From assembly GCF_028769735.1 (NCBI RefSeq), contig NC_088172.1, positions 37,534,397-37,598,396 of the forward strand: 64,000 nucleotides of DNA, given 5' to 3'. Below the pieces are notes generated by a model that did no database searches, had not been told where the DNA came from, and saw only the letters and a program-made list of their open reading frames with translations. The position numbers were made by a program, and so were the translations under genes. This document shows, piece after piece, positions 1 through 13,800 of the stretch (positions are counted from its first letter, which is position 1; every line of letters begins with the position of its first letter). The DNA is from Zonotrichia leucophrys gambelii. Taxonomy: Eukaryota; Chordata; Aves; Passeriformes; Passerellidae.

Positions 1-1714
1 ACAAATAATACTCTAAATAACAGATGAGGAAAAAACCAAACCGGACTATGGTGGTTTTTGTTCTTCAGATGTTGCAGATCAACTCTATCTGAACCTGCTC
101 CCACTGCAGCTACAGCACAAAGTACAGCTGCATTCAACTTTCATGAAATCAGTGAAGAGAAGTTAGAAAATTTACAACTGCAGTACCATGAGAGGATATG
201 TGTGTATCTTTTAAGTTCAAGCATTCAGATGAGCCCTAGATTTCTTTTCAGCAGCAAGCTGTATTTAGGTTTTTTAATCACAAAACCCATATGTAACTCA
301 GTTACACACAGCTGAAGCTTATGCAGCTCTATACAGAGTAAGTATAAGCAAAGTCTCTGAAAGGACCCTCACTTCAGTAAAAGAGAAATACAAATATTCA
401 GCATCCCTGAGGCACTGGGCATGGCACTTACTGTCTGTGAGCTTCCACTGATGACCAAAGCCAGCTGCCTTCACAGCAAGGAGGTATTAAGACTCTGCAG
501 CACATTTGACATATCTAAGGCAGCCAGAAGAGCAGAATGCCAGCACACCTTTTTACACTATGCTGGTGTACTGGTGGAAGCTGTACTGAGAGGTGGGAGT
601 GCACCCAACTGTCAGGAAAATACAGCTTCAAGTTCAGTCATTACAAAACTAGATGTCAGCTAAGGCCTTCAGGATGAGAATTTATTTCCCTTTTTGGAGA
701 TAGCACAACAACAGAGAAGAGATCCTAGATTAGTTCCTTAGTCAGACTCCAAGGAAGGAAAGGAGCTGATTAGCCATTTCTTGAAGCACTGGTTAAGAAA
801 GAAAATGTGGCCAAATACTACTCCCCCTCCTGGTTCCAATCAGGTCACCCCAAGGACCTAACTTATCTGCTCAGAACACAAACCCTCCATTTGGAAAAAT
901 CTCCTCTTTTTCAAGGTTCCACTGCTGTTAAGGGCTTCTCAGATAAATGAGTGGCTGGCTGTTAGTGCAAGTAACAAGTGACATATCAGGCAATACTTTC
1001 AACACCAAAGGCTGCTGTAAACACACCTCAGCCTATATTGAGTCACCACTCTCAAATATAAAATTTCCTCTGACACTCATCCAGAGTAGAACTTGTACTT
1101 TTGAATTCTACAGAAAAGACTGTTCCACAGTTGGCTTCTGCCACTTCCGCACTACACTGTGGTGAAAAAAGACAGCTTTGCCAAGCAACCCCATCTTCCA
1201 TAGCTGCACACTGTGCTGCCATCACATTGCTGCACTGAGACTTGAAGTCAACAAGTGATCCAAAACTACCTGCAGATCCAAATGATCCATAAACTCTCCA
1301 GTGATTACATAGGAGGGGTCAGGACCTCTCCCAGCCACAGGCACTTGCAATTAGATGGTCACACCTCACAGCAGCCATTTGAGAAAAATATATTTCATGG
1401 GTGCACTGGCACTGTGCCAGGGCCAACCCATGACAGATGAAGAATTAAAAACATCCACATATTTCACCTTAAGTTTTACAGGTTTGCAAGTCTCTGGGAA
1501 CTGAGTAGAAAGAATAACGAAGAAAAAGGTTTTACAAAAGTACTGAAAGTGTTTAATTTTTAAGTTAAGACTTTATAAAATTAATAATATTTTTTCCCAC
1601 ACAATAAGGTTTTTCAAAAGCCCAATATTTACAGTAAAAAATATAAATGGATCAATTAATTTATATTACTATTCATTTTCATGTTTCACAGCTGTAATGT
1701 TTTTTATTACTGAC
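1..1714 (-). other. SEC63 intron 18 (partial)
   Basis: AT-rich intron with no further SEC63 exon, no repeat that I recognise and only short chance frames. Confidence 0.7.
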
Positions 1715-1816
1715 CTCAGGAAAAAAAAGACTGTAAACAGGATGTGTTATCTTTGACTTCGTTTCAAGAAGGGCTCGCTCCTTTCTCTGTATACTTTGCT
1801 GTAATTCTTGCCACTC
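1715..1816 (-). CDS. SEC63: SEC63 exon 18 (residues 607-640), last exon in the window
   Basis: Encodes EWQELQQSIQRKERALLETK and onward to VYSLFFPE, where the second part of the Sec63 domain resumes. Acceptor TTTGACAG|, donor GAG|GTCAGT in phase 0. The following human residues (EKQEWWWLYI) are not found between 1 and 1714, so the remaining exons lie further left. Confidence 0.94.
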
Positions 1817-4800
1817 CTGTCAAAGATAAGGTTAAAGAATTACTGTGCACTAACCATCTTTTGCATTAAAAAGACTGAAAATGGTCCATGAAAATGGTAC
1901 ATGTGACTAGTTCTTGTGCAATACTAAACATTATAAAGAGAAAAAGCAGATCTGTGGGGTTTGCACACATTCTTCAAAATTCAGTTCTACAACACTACCT
2001 CTAAACACACTCTACCTCAGCCATAAGAGTCTTGATTACAAGTTTGATGATTCCTGTCCTATCAGAAGCCTAATCTCACCCTGCACAGGTCATTCAGCTG
2101 TCACTCAAGTCTTTTATTGTAAGACTTGTGGTGCAGAAATCATCTGCCACCACGATGTTTCACTCTCTGTTACACTATTAAAGTTTCAGACACATAACCT
2201 GACAGTTACTAGCGTTTAGTAAGCACCTGTACAAGTTTGCTCAACTACTGCATGCTCAGTATGTACTGTGCAACATGCAACAGCCACTGCTGTAAAGAAC
2301 ACATTTCAAAGAAGAGACTAAGTCACAAATCTGCAGCAGACAGTAATCAAATTAAGCTGAAAGAAATATTTTTTCTCCTGCAGTTTAGCCATTTTCTGAC
2401 ATCATTTCTAAATTTTCTGACCATGCTGAAAAGACTCTCTGCTACTCAGTCTGGAACAAACTTGCAATGACAAAGCTCTTACACCAGAATGAGGTCTGAA
2501 AACCTCTGGAGAACCAGTATTACTCCTTCATCCTAGTGTTGACTAGCCTGAGGGGATGCTAGAGGATTAAAATGCATTTTCTCTCAACCCCAGAGGCAAC
2601 ATTACCCTTCAAGAAAAAGTAAGGCTTACAGCTTCATCATCTTTGTTTTGCTTCTCGTCTTGTTCTCTGTCAGAGTCTCTGTCACTCCCATCCTCTTTTT
2701 CACTTTGAGAGTCTCTGTTTGTTTCTTCTTCTTCAGATTCACTTCCTTTATCAGAGACCTCCTCCTCCTCTTCCTTCACGACGACTTCCTAATGGGAAAG
2801 AAAAACAAGCACCCAACACCTCTAACTTAGTTTGTCTGCATGACTGTAGTACACAGAATTAATTCACAGTGCCTGCCTTACGCCTGGGCTGCACGAGCTA
2901 CGTGCTTCTTGTGTCACAGAGTTATGTCTACAGTGAACATTAATCCTTTCCACCTCATCCACTAAGAGGAGGACAGAAGCCATTTTCCTTCTCCATATGG
3001 CTCTCCCAACAGGAATAAGAAAAACCAGTATTTGATTCCCAGACTGGATGTCCCGTCTCTGCAAGTGCCCAAGGCCAGACTGGGTGGGGCCCTGGGCAAA
3101 CTCATCTAGTGAGTGGCACCCCTGCCCACAGTGAGGGGTTGGAGCTAAAGGCTCTTTAAGGCAAATGATCTTCCAACCCAAACCATTCTACAACTCCGGG
3201 ACTGCATTTCATAAAGCCTTAAGAAAATTTACAGACAACTTTAAAAAGTACCTACAACATAGCCCAAGAGGTGGAGAGAACACCATGCAGTGGGAGCATA
3301 AAGTTACTAAAGCTACTTAATTTACCAGAACAAAGTCTCATTTCAGTTTTCATCTTTAAAGAAAAAGTAGAAGTTACAGAACAATTCACCTCCAAGAAGG
3401 CAGCATAACAAGAACAAATAGTAAGAAGAGACTATGAAGCCACATTTTTAAAATATTTGAGCAGAACTTTCAGTGGCCACTGTAAACATTACCATGGTGG
3501 TTCCCTGATGACTTCACTAGTAACTGTTAAATGTAGAGAAAACAAATGCTATTTTAGAAGACACGCTTCACAAAAGCATAAACTGAAATGGAAGAGACAG
3601 ATACAAAACCCTCCATCAGATTACAAGTGATAAACTGAATAAAATTATAAATATCATTGAATCTATGAGCTACCCCATTAGCTTGTTTTTGCTTCTGCTG
3701 TTTCTGTGGTGGCAATGAAGGTGGCACCGGTTTCTTTTTCAATGGCTTCTTTTTCTTTGATTTTGAAGCTTTCTTGGTTCCTTTATTCTTTTGTTGCCAT
3801 CCTTTGCTCTTAGATTTGCTGGCATCTCCTTGCTGCAGGAAAGCAGTATTAAAATATTTATTCTGTTCATAACATTTCAGTCATTCAACTGTACTTTAAG
3901 CATTTTAAGCTGAGAACCAAAATTACAAAGCACAGTTCAAAGGACACTTCAGTAGGCATTTCTGGAAAAAATGCTTGAGAAGTGCACAATTAGCAATTCA
4001 AGATCTGAAAGAAAGTTCTCTTTAATTAGCAAAAGGAACATTCACTCTTCACTTACCCCATCTTCTGCTGGTTGCTCTTCTGCTGCACATATAGACTGTT
4101 CCTTTTCAAACACTTCCTGGTTAGAGAAAAATGTGAAAACTACTAATGCCTCTCTGTACCAAGAGCAAATTATTATTTCATATTTGAACTTAAACTAAAT
4201 CACCTTAATCAGGTCTGAATATTTTACTCATGGCAAATTCTTTTATCAGTGACAGACACAACAGGGGATTAACAGATCAAAATTAAACACTAGTTCAAAC
4301 ATTTGGTCTCAGATTTTTCCATCACTTGTATTATAAAGAAATTTAATAGCAACATGTCACCTTGTTCCAAAGAATCTACTTGTTTTATAAAGCACAGAAA
4401 TCCTAGATCACAAAAGCAAGCAGTAGTAAAATGCTAATTCTGCTCCAGTTGTCAGAGCATTAAAAACTTTAACAGCTGCTCTGCTACTCAGGGACACAGA
4501 ACAACAAATCAAACCAGAAATGTGAAATGTTAAGATACAACACAATGTTAGTATACTGTAGACTGAGACACCTCTCTGTAAATGGATTTTTTAATGGTGT
4601 TTCTTTCTTCAAAATATACTATACGGCATTAAAAAAAACCCACCCAAACAAAACAGTCACAAGGAGCTCTTGTATATAAAGATGGCAAATAGGAAATACC
4701 ACCACAAAAACATGCATCATACAAAAGACTAGCTCCTCTTTTACTGTCATGTGTTTCTGTGCCAGACTGCCTAGTGGAGGTCACACAGGAAGCATCTTAA

Positions 4801-7800
4801 ATGAATCTTCTATATGCTGTTAGACATTTTAGTTTCTAAGCACAGTTCAAATCCTCATAATTTTCAGTTTCCTTTGCCATTTCCTTTTGGCAATTCCAGT
4901 ATAGTGATAGAGTGCTTTTACTTTCTACCTACTGCACCCATAGCATAAGCATATGGATCTCATATATACAGATTTTTCTGCTGAACTGGCTTCAATAGTC
5001 TGATCTCACCTGCAATACTCAGGCTTGTGTAACTTAGAGGTGTAACTCAGACCTTCTGTTTACTTAGACAATTACATCATTAGTACAGATGCAAAAATTG
5101 ACATTGTAGTCTTTGATGTGTCAAAGCTTGTTTAGGTTCTGTGTATTAAACTTTTTTGTTCAAAGAAAGCCATTAATGCATTTTAAGCTTGAAAATAGGC
5201 ACAAGTCACAAGTTTAACTGCTAGGGTATAGTATTGTTTTGGCTATGTCACACTGTTCATGTGACACTGGTGTACCCCCTTTATATTAAGTTACGCATAT
5301 TCTGCATTCTGCTGGACTGCATTTCTTTCTAAAACACCCAAGAGATTTGTAACACTAGGAGCCCACATAAAGCAAAATCAAACACTGTCCTGAGGACTTG
5401 AGTGAATATTTTATTTTAGTTCAAGAACCAAGTTTCTGAATGCCTCTTTTCCTGTTGTTTACAAACCTCAGAGCAGTATCACTTGCCGTATTCTTTTACC
5501 GTTCCCTAGACAACTGCAATGGGTCAGACTGAACTTTGATTTTATTCCAGGAAAACTTTCTTATTCAGAAACAAGACCATAAGGACAGATTAAGAGCACA
5601 AGTTCTCAATTTCTAATCTTAACCTCACAGTTATGTTTACAAAACAAGCAGAAATGCCTTTTTACTAGTGCACACCCACAGCTACCATGAAAGGACAAGT
5701 ATTCTTAATACTTACTGCCATGGTCTGCCTTGTTAGTGTGACCAGAACAGTGACAAGAGAGCCTACTGTGATGTTGTTGCTGTCTTCATCATCCAAAACT
5801 AGTGCAAAAAGAAAAACAATACATCTATTAGACTTCCTTAAAGACTTTTTCTCCATTAAACATTGCTTCTGCTACTTCTAAATGTAAGCATTCAAATTCC
5901 AGAATTTTTAACAAAAAATATCTTAAAAGTATTATTTAATAAGTCTCTTACAACTTCAACTATACTATCAGAATGAGAGCTGGTAATTCAGCAACCTATA
6001 AAACTGCAACAATGAGTTTGAAATTTTAATTGCATGAAAGTTGGAAAATTCAAAGTTATGGCTGCTGTGGGAACCATAACCCTGTAATATTGTGCATTAT
6101 ATATTAAAGCATAAAACTTCAGAAACATGAAATATCACACATGACCAGAGGGACTCTGTTATATTTGTTCTGGGAATCATAATTTTCATTTTCCTGACTT
6201 TCATATTATTAACAACTCAATTTCAATGCCACATTAACAATCATGCATTTAATTATTTTTTAAGGAGAAGGCAAAGGAAAATAAAGGAACAGCAATGATT
6301 AGTTTAACTGAAACATTAAACAAACCCCACAGGGGAGCCACTGAGGAGTTTATACCTCCAATCTATAAAATGAAGGATGTCTCAGGCAGGAGAGGAATAG
6401 AGTTTTATTCCAGTGTAGACATTTTATTTATTCCCCTCTAGTCCCTCCCTGTGAAAGCAGTTTTACTATTCAGTTGTCTCAGATATTTATTTCATATAAT
6501 GGCAATACTGAGCTAAACAGAAAAGCATCTGCACAGTTTAATCCTTCACACCACACTTGAGTGCAGCTGTGTGTCAAATGAAAACTACATGCAGGAAAAC
6601 ATTGGTCAAAATATGGGGAGGTACTTCAAGATTGAATTTTAAGCAGATTAACAAGACTGTATACAAACCTAAGCTACAATAACATACCATTTTCTGTTTG
6701 TTTGTTAAAAAAATAAACAACACAAATAACATTCAGAAACACCAAAATAAGCAGACATTTGCTTCCTTAACAGATACTTCTTCTAACATTTGCCTCTCAG
6801 AGGGGACTACACATAAGCCAAATTACAATCAGGCTCCCCAAACAAAGCATATCACATTTTGAATGCAATCATTGCTATCACAATGAAAATATAAACCAGA
6901 GACAAGAATTAGAAGAGACTTTCAAATATCACACATTTACTAGCACTAATCTTCTACGAAGAAAAGGAGACTGCAGAACCCATTCAGTTCCCACTGCAAA
7001 GTCTGTCTAACAGGAATTGCTTACAATATCCCAAATCTTCAGAGAGGAGAGCACTATACATTCACTGAAATAGTGCACAGAAAACGTAGCTAAGCATAGC
7101 TTGGACAAATTCTGCCAGATATAAAAACCAGGATTATCACAAAGGAACCCCAGAGGAACCTCACAAATGCTGAGGAAAGGAACCTGTTTGCTGAGGAAAG
7201 CTGAGCATAAATTCTGGAATAACTGTAACTGTTTAAGATAGCTAATAAAAGTGGTATTTCAACCAAAATTCCACATCACTCATGAAATATTAAAACTGAA
7301 AGACAAAATCTCAGCTAAGCTCCTGTATGAGAAACTACTGCTGGCTTGGGAATACATGGAATGTTTCAATGTATTTTATCTCCTCAGACTGTAACTCCCA
7401 TGTACAAGAACCCATACTCCAAAGAAGTATGTAATTTCCAGGTCACATCGATAGCAGTGAGTTGTGTTTCAGCATACTCCAAAAGCTTACTGCCAGCAGA
7501 CTATCAAAATGTCACAAGATTGACATACACAGAACAAAGGGACCTCCCACTCACCCTGTGGTTTTATATCCATAGTGACATATGGAAAGCTGCCAAGGAC
7601 AGCCATAACTTCTTCATATTTCTTATCTTCTAGAAAGTGCAGTAAATTGCGACGATCTGAGCCTTTCAAACTCACCAAATCCTGAATACTTTTGATTTTA
7701 TACTGAAAAAAAGAAGAAAAGAAGTCCCATGGTAGTACAGAACACAGCCCACAAATCAGCTCTTCATAATACATGACTGTCCCCACATTACTAATACATG

Positions 7801-10800
7801 CACACCATTACATTTGTTCTTATATAAACCCCACACTTTGGAAACTAGCAAGCATATGTTTCGAGAAACAATAAACCAAAGAGATTGCACTCAAACCTAC
7901 TAAACAGAACTGCTCTGAACACTGGTGTCTTCCTCAGTATGTCACCCCTTAGAAATTGTCCTTTATAGTTTCCTATAAAATTGTTACTTCAGCCAGGTTT
8001 TTCAGAAACTTGACCTAAGAAATCTCCCTAGGGGTTTTTATTTAGGTAGAATACCTCAGTGCTTTCAGATTTACATTAGCAGAATCAACCAAATAAAAGT
8101 TTAGGGGGTTTTTTGTACTGAACTGCCAACAAATCTAAATCCACTTCTTCTAAGATTTGCAGAGCAGAGCTAAAAGGCTAAAACAAACACAAATTATCAC
8201 CTCACCATTATAAATGCACGTACTTTACTAAAAACAATTTCATGCATCCAGGTAGACTGATCATACTGCCAATCTAGAGCACTGTATTTTTGAAGAACTC
8301 AACACGTGATCCTGTGAAACTAGCCTAAAAAACTGGGATTTTCCCCCTCTTTCACAGCAAGCAGAGGTGGGATTATAACATAGTCAAATTATTTGTTTTT
8401 CACTTAGCTACAATGCACATGTCAAAAAATACATCTAAAATTGCTTATTTCCTCATCTGTTCCCTGTAGCTTAAGACTGGATTTAAAAAGTAGTGTCTTT
8501 AATGATACCTGTAAGAGAATCTTTTACTTCATCCAAAGGATATGACTACTTGAATATTTCATGAGCAAGCATCTTCAGAGAGGATTAAAAAAATGCAATA
8601 CCTAAGAATTCTTAGTCTTGACACTAACACAGAAGCATTTAAAGCATTTTAAAACCCCCTAAGGCTGTAGTTAAAGTGAAACAAAAATTCCATCAGATAA
8701 AAAGAATATTTTCAAGATTCATCCAAATTAACCACTGTGATAAAACTATCAGAAAAGTCAAGATTCTAGTAGAAGCAAGGGGCTGTTTCTGTTACTGGCA
8801 TTACCAGAAGATACACTAGACTCAAGCAGGTTGAAATGCAGAGACAATTGGTGAAACAGAGTGAATATCTGAAACGCAGATATTGAGACAAGACTATTCT
8901 TTTTCATCCGTAAATTCTACTTACCCAACTCCATTATGTAGCAAAAGCTTTATAAGACACACTTTTTCACACAAAGGATCACAAAACCTGAAATGCCTCC
9001 CACAGTAAGTTTTTTTTTTCTTTTATGAACTCCTCTGTGTAAGCTTCCAAATATATTTTCTACCAAAGTACATTAAGAACAATGTAAAGTCAAACAAGCC
9101 CCCCCCCACAGAAAAAAAAGTCCCAGTGGGATATTCCAGACACATTCTGGAAGAGCATTAAATAGATATTAACAGATCTCTGATCCTAATTCCCACCTCC
9201 TAATTGAGATGGACTTTTGAAAAACCACAAGCAGACAGAACATCTAGGAAGGATTGTATTGAGTTCCCTAAAAATAAATTCTATTTTTACTCTCTTAGTT
9301 AATTCATGGCCTTGCTTCCTTAGCCACAAATAGGTAAAAGAAGTAGCATATAGCATCTTAAGAGGTTACCAACTATCATTTGTATTTTTATACCTTTTTA
9401 TGATTGGAAACTCTTCTCAGATTGTCCTCTTCAATGTGAGGCAGCTGTAGAAGGGGAGACTTGAACTGCTGAAGTCCCTGGACTGTCATCTGGGAAAGCT
9501 TCATACAATTTTCCAAAGATCCCAAAGATGGAGCACGGAACTCCCTTTCTTGGGGAGAATGAAACAAACAACATAATTTTTAATTTTTTTTCTTCTTATA
9601 CTTTTCTAATGTATACTTGTATTACAGAAAACCTTACTTCCAGTCCTCCAAGCAAAAGAAAGAGACATCTTAAAATGTTCTGTATAATTAACTAGGCAGA
9701 CTTTTTACTGTCACTCCAGCCACACAGAACAGCAGACATTTTCCTCCCTCTATTTAGGATGTCACAGCTGAACACTAACATTGTCTGAGGGAACAACTGC
9801 ACAATGCATCTATGTAATTACTACAGACAAAAATTTCACCAATTCAGTTTTTAAAAATGCAGCATCAAAACAAACTTATTTTATATTTGTATGTTTTATG
9901 TATGTGTGTGCATAACATGTTTAGTGTATCATTTATTATAATTTATCATGAAATATAAATCTTTTACAATACATTATTTACAATATTTCCATCTTGAGAA
10001 ACGAGCATATAGGTAGCAGCCTATCACATGCAAGAAGAAAACTATATTTCTAATTGAAGCTAAGCAGAGCGTATTTTATTATGTTAGAAGGCAGTAAGGA
10101 GAGCTGTAAAAATATCAAATGCACGACTTATTTATAAATAAACTTATTGGTTAAAAGGGGTGTCTATTTGACTTTTCTTATAGAAATTACCTATAATTTT
10201 TTTCATATTTTAATGTACAAAAAGACCTACACTCATAATTAAAATTATTATAAAGTAGACAAGGAGAAAAAAGTCTTAACCAGAACACAGCAAAAGAAAA
10301 CAAAAAAACAAAAAACCCCACTTAGCAATTATAAATACTAAACACATCTGCAAAGAAATGAAAAAGCAAAGCAGACACAAACTGCAATATAACTTTGTAT
10401 GACAACCATTCATTCATAAGCAAAACTTCTCATACACCCTGTTTAGAGAACTCATTTCATATCACTTCTTATCTTGCTGCAGATTTCTAAGTAGCTATGA
10501 GGGCATAGTAACTGCACATGGTAGATCACTGTTCCCTCTGCTTCAGCTGCCCCTCTGCTCTTCAAATTGTCTTTCTTCACTAATTATACCTAGCTACAAA
10601 TTACACCAAGCTATAAATATCATCAGCTATCAAATCAAATTACACGGAAGGACGTGTGACAATTATATGCAATGCAAAGAGAAATACAACATAAAAATGG
10701 AACTACCTGGCTACACACAGAGGTAGCTAAGAAAGATGTAACTCTGACCTTTTTAAAAAAATAGTAATGGAAAGATTAATGTCCCAACCAAGTAACACTA

Positions 10801-13800
10801 CATTTACTTTCCATCTTACTCAGCTTCCACTTCCCCTGTAAATTTTTTTGGCTGCTGCTGCTAAGGAAAGTCACAGCATTTTTTTTTGAAGTTAAAAAAA
10901 CACACTGCAAACCAAGTCAATAAAAGAATCCTAAATAATCTCTGACAAACTGTCTTTTGCAGGAAATTCACCTAGAGCTTTGAGACTACAGAGCACTAGT
11001 CAGAGTAGAAAATATTCTCTTTTTTAAAGGATTGACTCATCATCCATATGACAGTAGAAAAATATTTTAAAGTTGGAAAGTATGATCTTGATTTCCTGAG
11101 AAGAACACAGGTCTTTATGTTCCCTGAGAGTGGACTTGAGGACACCATAGCTTTTAACATCCCCCAAATGCTCCTACCATAAAATTAATCCCATTGCTGT
11201 ACCTGTTTTGACAGCTTCTGATTGTCAAATTGCACAGTGCAAGATGACCTTTAATATAAGGTTATTAAATTGACCAAAAATAAAGAATCATAGAATAATT
11301 TGCATTGACCTCAAATATCATCTAGTTCCAACCCTCTGCCTTGGATAGGGACACTTTCCAGTAGACCAAGTTGCTCAAAGTCTCATCCCAACCAGCCTTG
11401 AACACTTCCAAGGATGGGGCATCCAAAGCTTCTCTGCCTCCCCACCCTCACAAGCAGTGTTTCTTATCCAAAACCACCCTCTTTCAGTTTCGACCCACCA
11501 AAAGACATTGAAGTAGTCAATCCCAAATGCAAATGCAAATTTTAGTTGCTTGGCAAGGACTGGCATACAACTGGGTTAAGCCACAACCTCTTCATTACAC
11601 TGCAGCTTCCACCAGAATTAAGGAATATGCTTTGACTGGACAGCTGAACACATGCCTAACTTCTGCAGACACTGGAGCACATCCCATGTTTTTGGCAGCA
11701 AACACCTTACTTGGCAAGACAGCTATCTACTAATCATAGTTAAGGATGATCTCAAGGAAGCCATGAAAATAATTTACACCTGCTGGTTCTCAGGTATCAG
11801 CTAAATAGCCACAGAACAATGGATGCAAGCAAGGGATGCCACAAAGCAAAGCGCCAAGATCAAGAAGATTCCAATCAAGTGTCTTTCTCCAAAAGACCTG
11901 ATTACAAGGTAGGCATAAATTGCTGCAGATATTTTTGAGCTCCTAACAGTAACAAAAACATTTCAGAATATTTGAAAGACAGGAATGCAGCACAAAATGA
12001 GACTTCAAATGCCACTATCAATTCAGGTTTCACAAAGTATGATTTGTCCCCAAAATACTTCTTTAGATAGTATTAACACATGTCATTGCCTTTGTACATT
12101 CACAGAGCCAGGACTGATGAAAATCTATGACTAATTGGAGAATGTGATACTTTTATGTACTGTGTCAAGTCAGATCTAAGTGAAAATTAGAACTAGCCCC
12201 AAAACCAACTGCAGTTAAGTTTTAAGACACTTAAAATTATGGTGACAAATATAAACTGAAGCAAAGCAGTTTCTTAAAGTACTCAATACCTAAGTTCAAT
12301 TTGATTCATCTTAAAAAACACAACACAAAACCAAACCAATGCCACCTTTACATTTTCCAGTTGTTTCCCAGGGCAACACAGTTCTCTCTACAGACACAGT
12401 CATCAAAAACAGGGTCAAAGCATTAGATTTGCTAAATAAATAGTAAGTTGTAAAAGCAGTGACTTCACTTTAGACCAAAGACTGTTGGGTACCACCTTCT
12501 CTTTAACACCATGTGTTGAGAGCACTGGCATGGAAGCACGAGGAAATGTTAGATTGTTTGGTACAAATTTCTGGCTACCACCACTTTCAAACTTTGGAAA
12601 TAATTTTAAGAAAAGCTGTTAGAGAAACACCAGACAAATCCTCAACTATACCTATGATACATACCTACTTTTTTCCTAAATCTAGGGAAATAATTTCTAC
12701 TGTACATAATGATAGATAAAAATTCTCTTCAGCTTTCACAAACTGATTGAGGCTGGAAGAGATAATGATAATCCCTGGAAATTAGTGGTAGAGGTTGTTC
12801 AGATTTGGTTTATAAATAACCATTTCACATGCTAATAGAAAATTAGTTTACACCACTGTATTTCAAAATACTGTCTCCTTTTATTTTGATTTAAGTTAGA
12901 ATCTAAAGCTCTGGGAAATTGAAAGCAACTTATTAAGAACGATGCATCTATAAATATTTATTTTATTGTCAAATTAAGAAAGTATCTCTGTGTATATTCA
13001 GAACTAGAGGAAAACAATACAGCTACCTGAAGGTCATTGAGGTTGCAAAGTATATAATGCACTCTGTTCAGTATCTTATTTCAGCTTTTACAAGAAGAAC
13101 TATGTGTGTTTCTCATTTTTCAAAGACTTCCAGTTCTGTTGCATAAAAAAAGCTTCTGCCTGTGTTATTTTGGTTTCATTTTGCACAAGAGAAAACAACT
13201 ATTTGCTAGTTGACTAATATATACATTTTTAGATGGCCTATGTATATTCCAGAACTTTACAGTATCACAGAGGTTCAGGTATTTTTTATCAAACACTATC
13301 CAAATTTAAAGAAAACATAATCTAAGCTAGCACACAACATCCTTATCTGCTCACATCCCCTCTCACACTTTATTTTGTTATGGAGCACAATTTCCAGCAC
13401 CACCTTCATGGTTCTGGGAAATATCTTTCCCAAAACCATTCTTACCAGGAGGTTATCAATACTCATTTAAAAGAGTTTTGGTCTAGTGAAGATCAACCAG
13501 TAATTATTGTTTGATAGCAAAAAAGCAGTGACCAGTTTGACATAAAAAAATGCCTTGATTATGTTTGGTGCAAAAAAGTAAGGATCCAAGTCTTTGCTTC
13601 CTTACACTACAAGGAACCATCTTCTGAGAGTAACTGCCTGTTTACAGTGGGAAAAATGCTTAAATATTACATTTCAATTAAATTATAATTTCTATGGCAA
13701 GGCATACAGCTAAGCACCTGCCCCTACAACTTCAGAAAAAAACTACATAGCAGGCTAAAGAACATAGAATTGTGATATGGGGAAATATGAGCAAAATACA

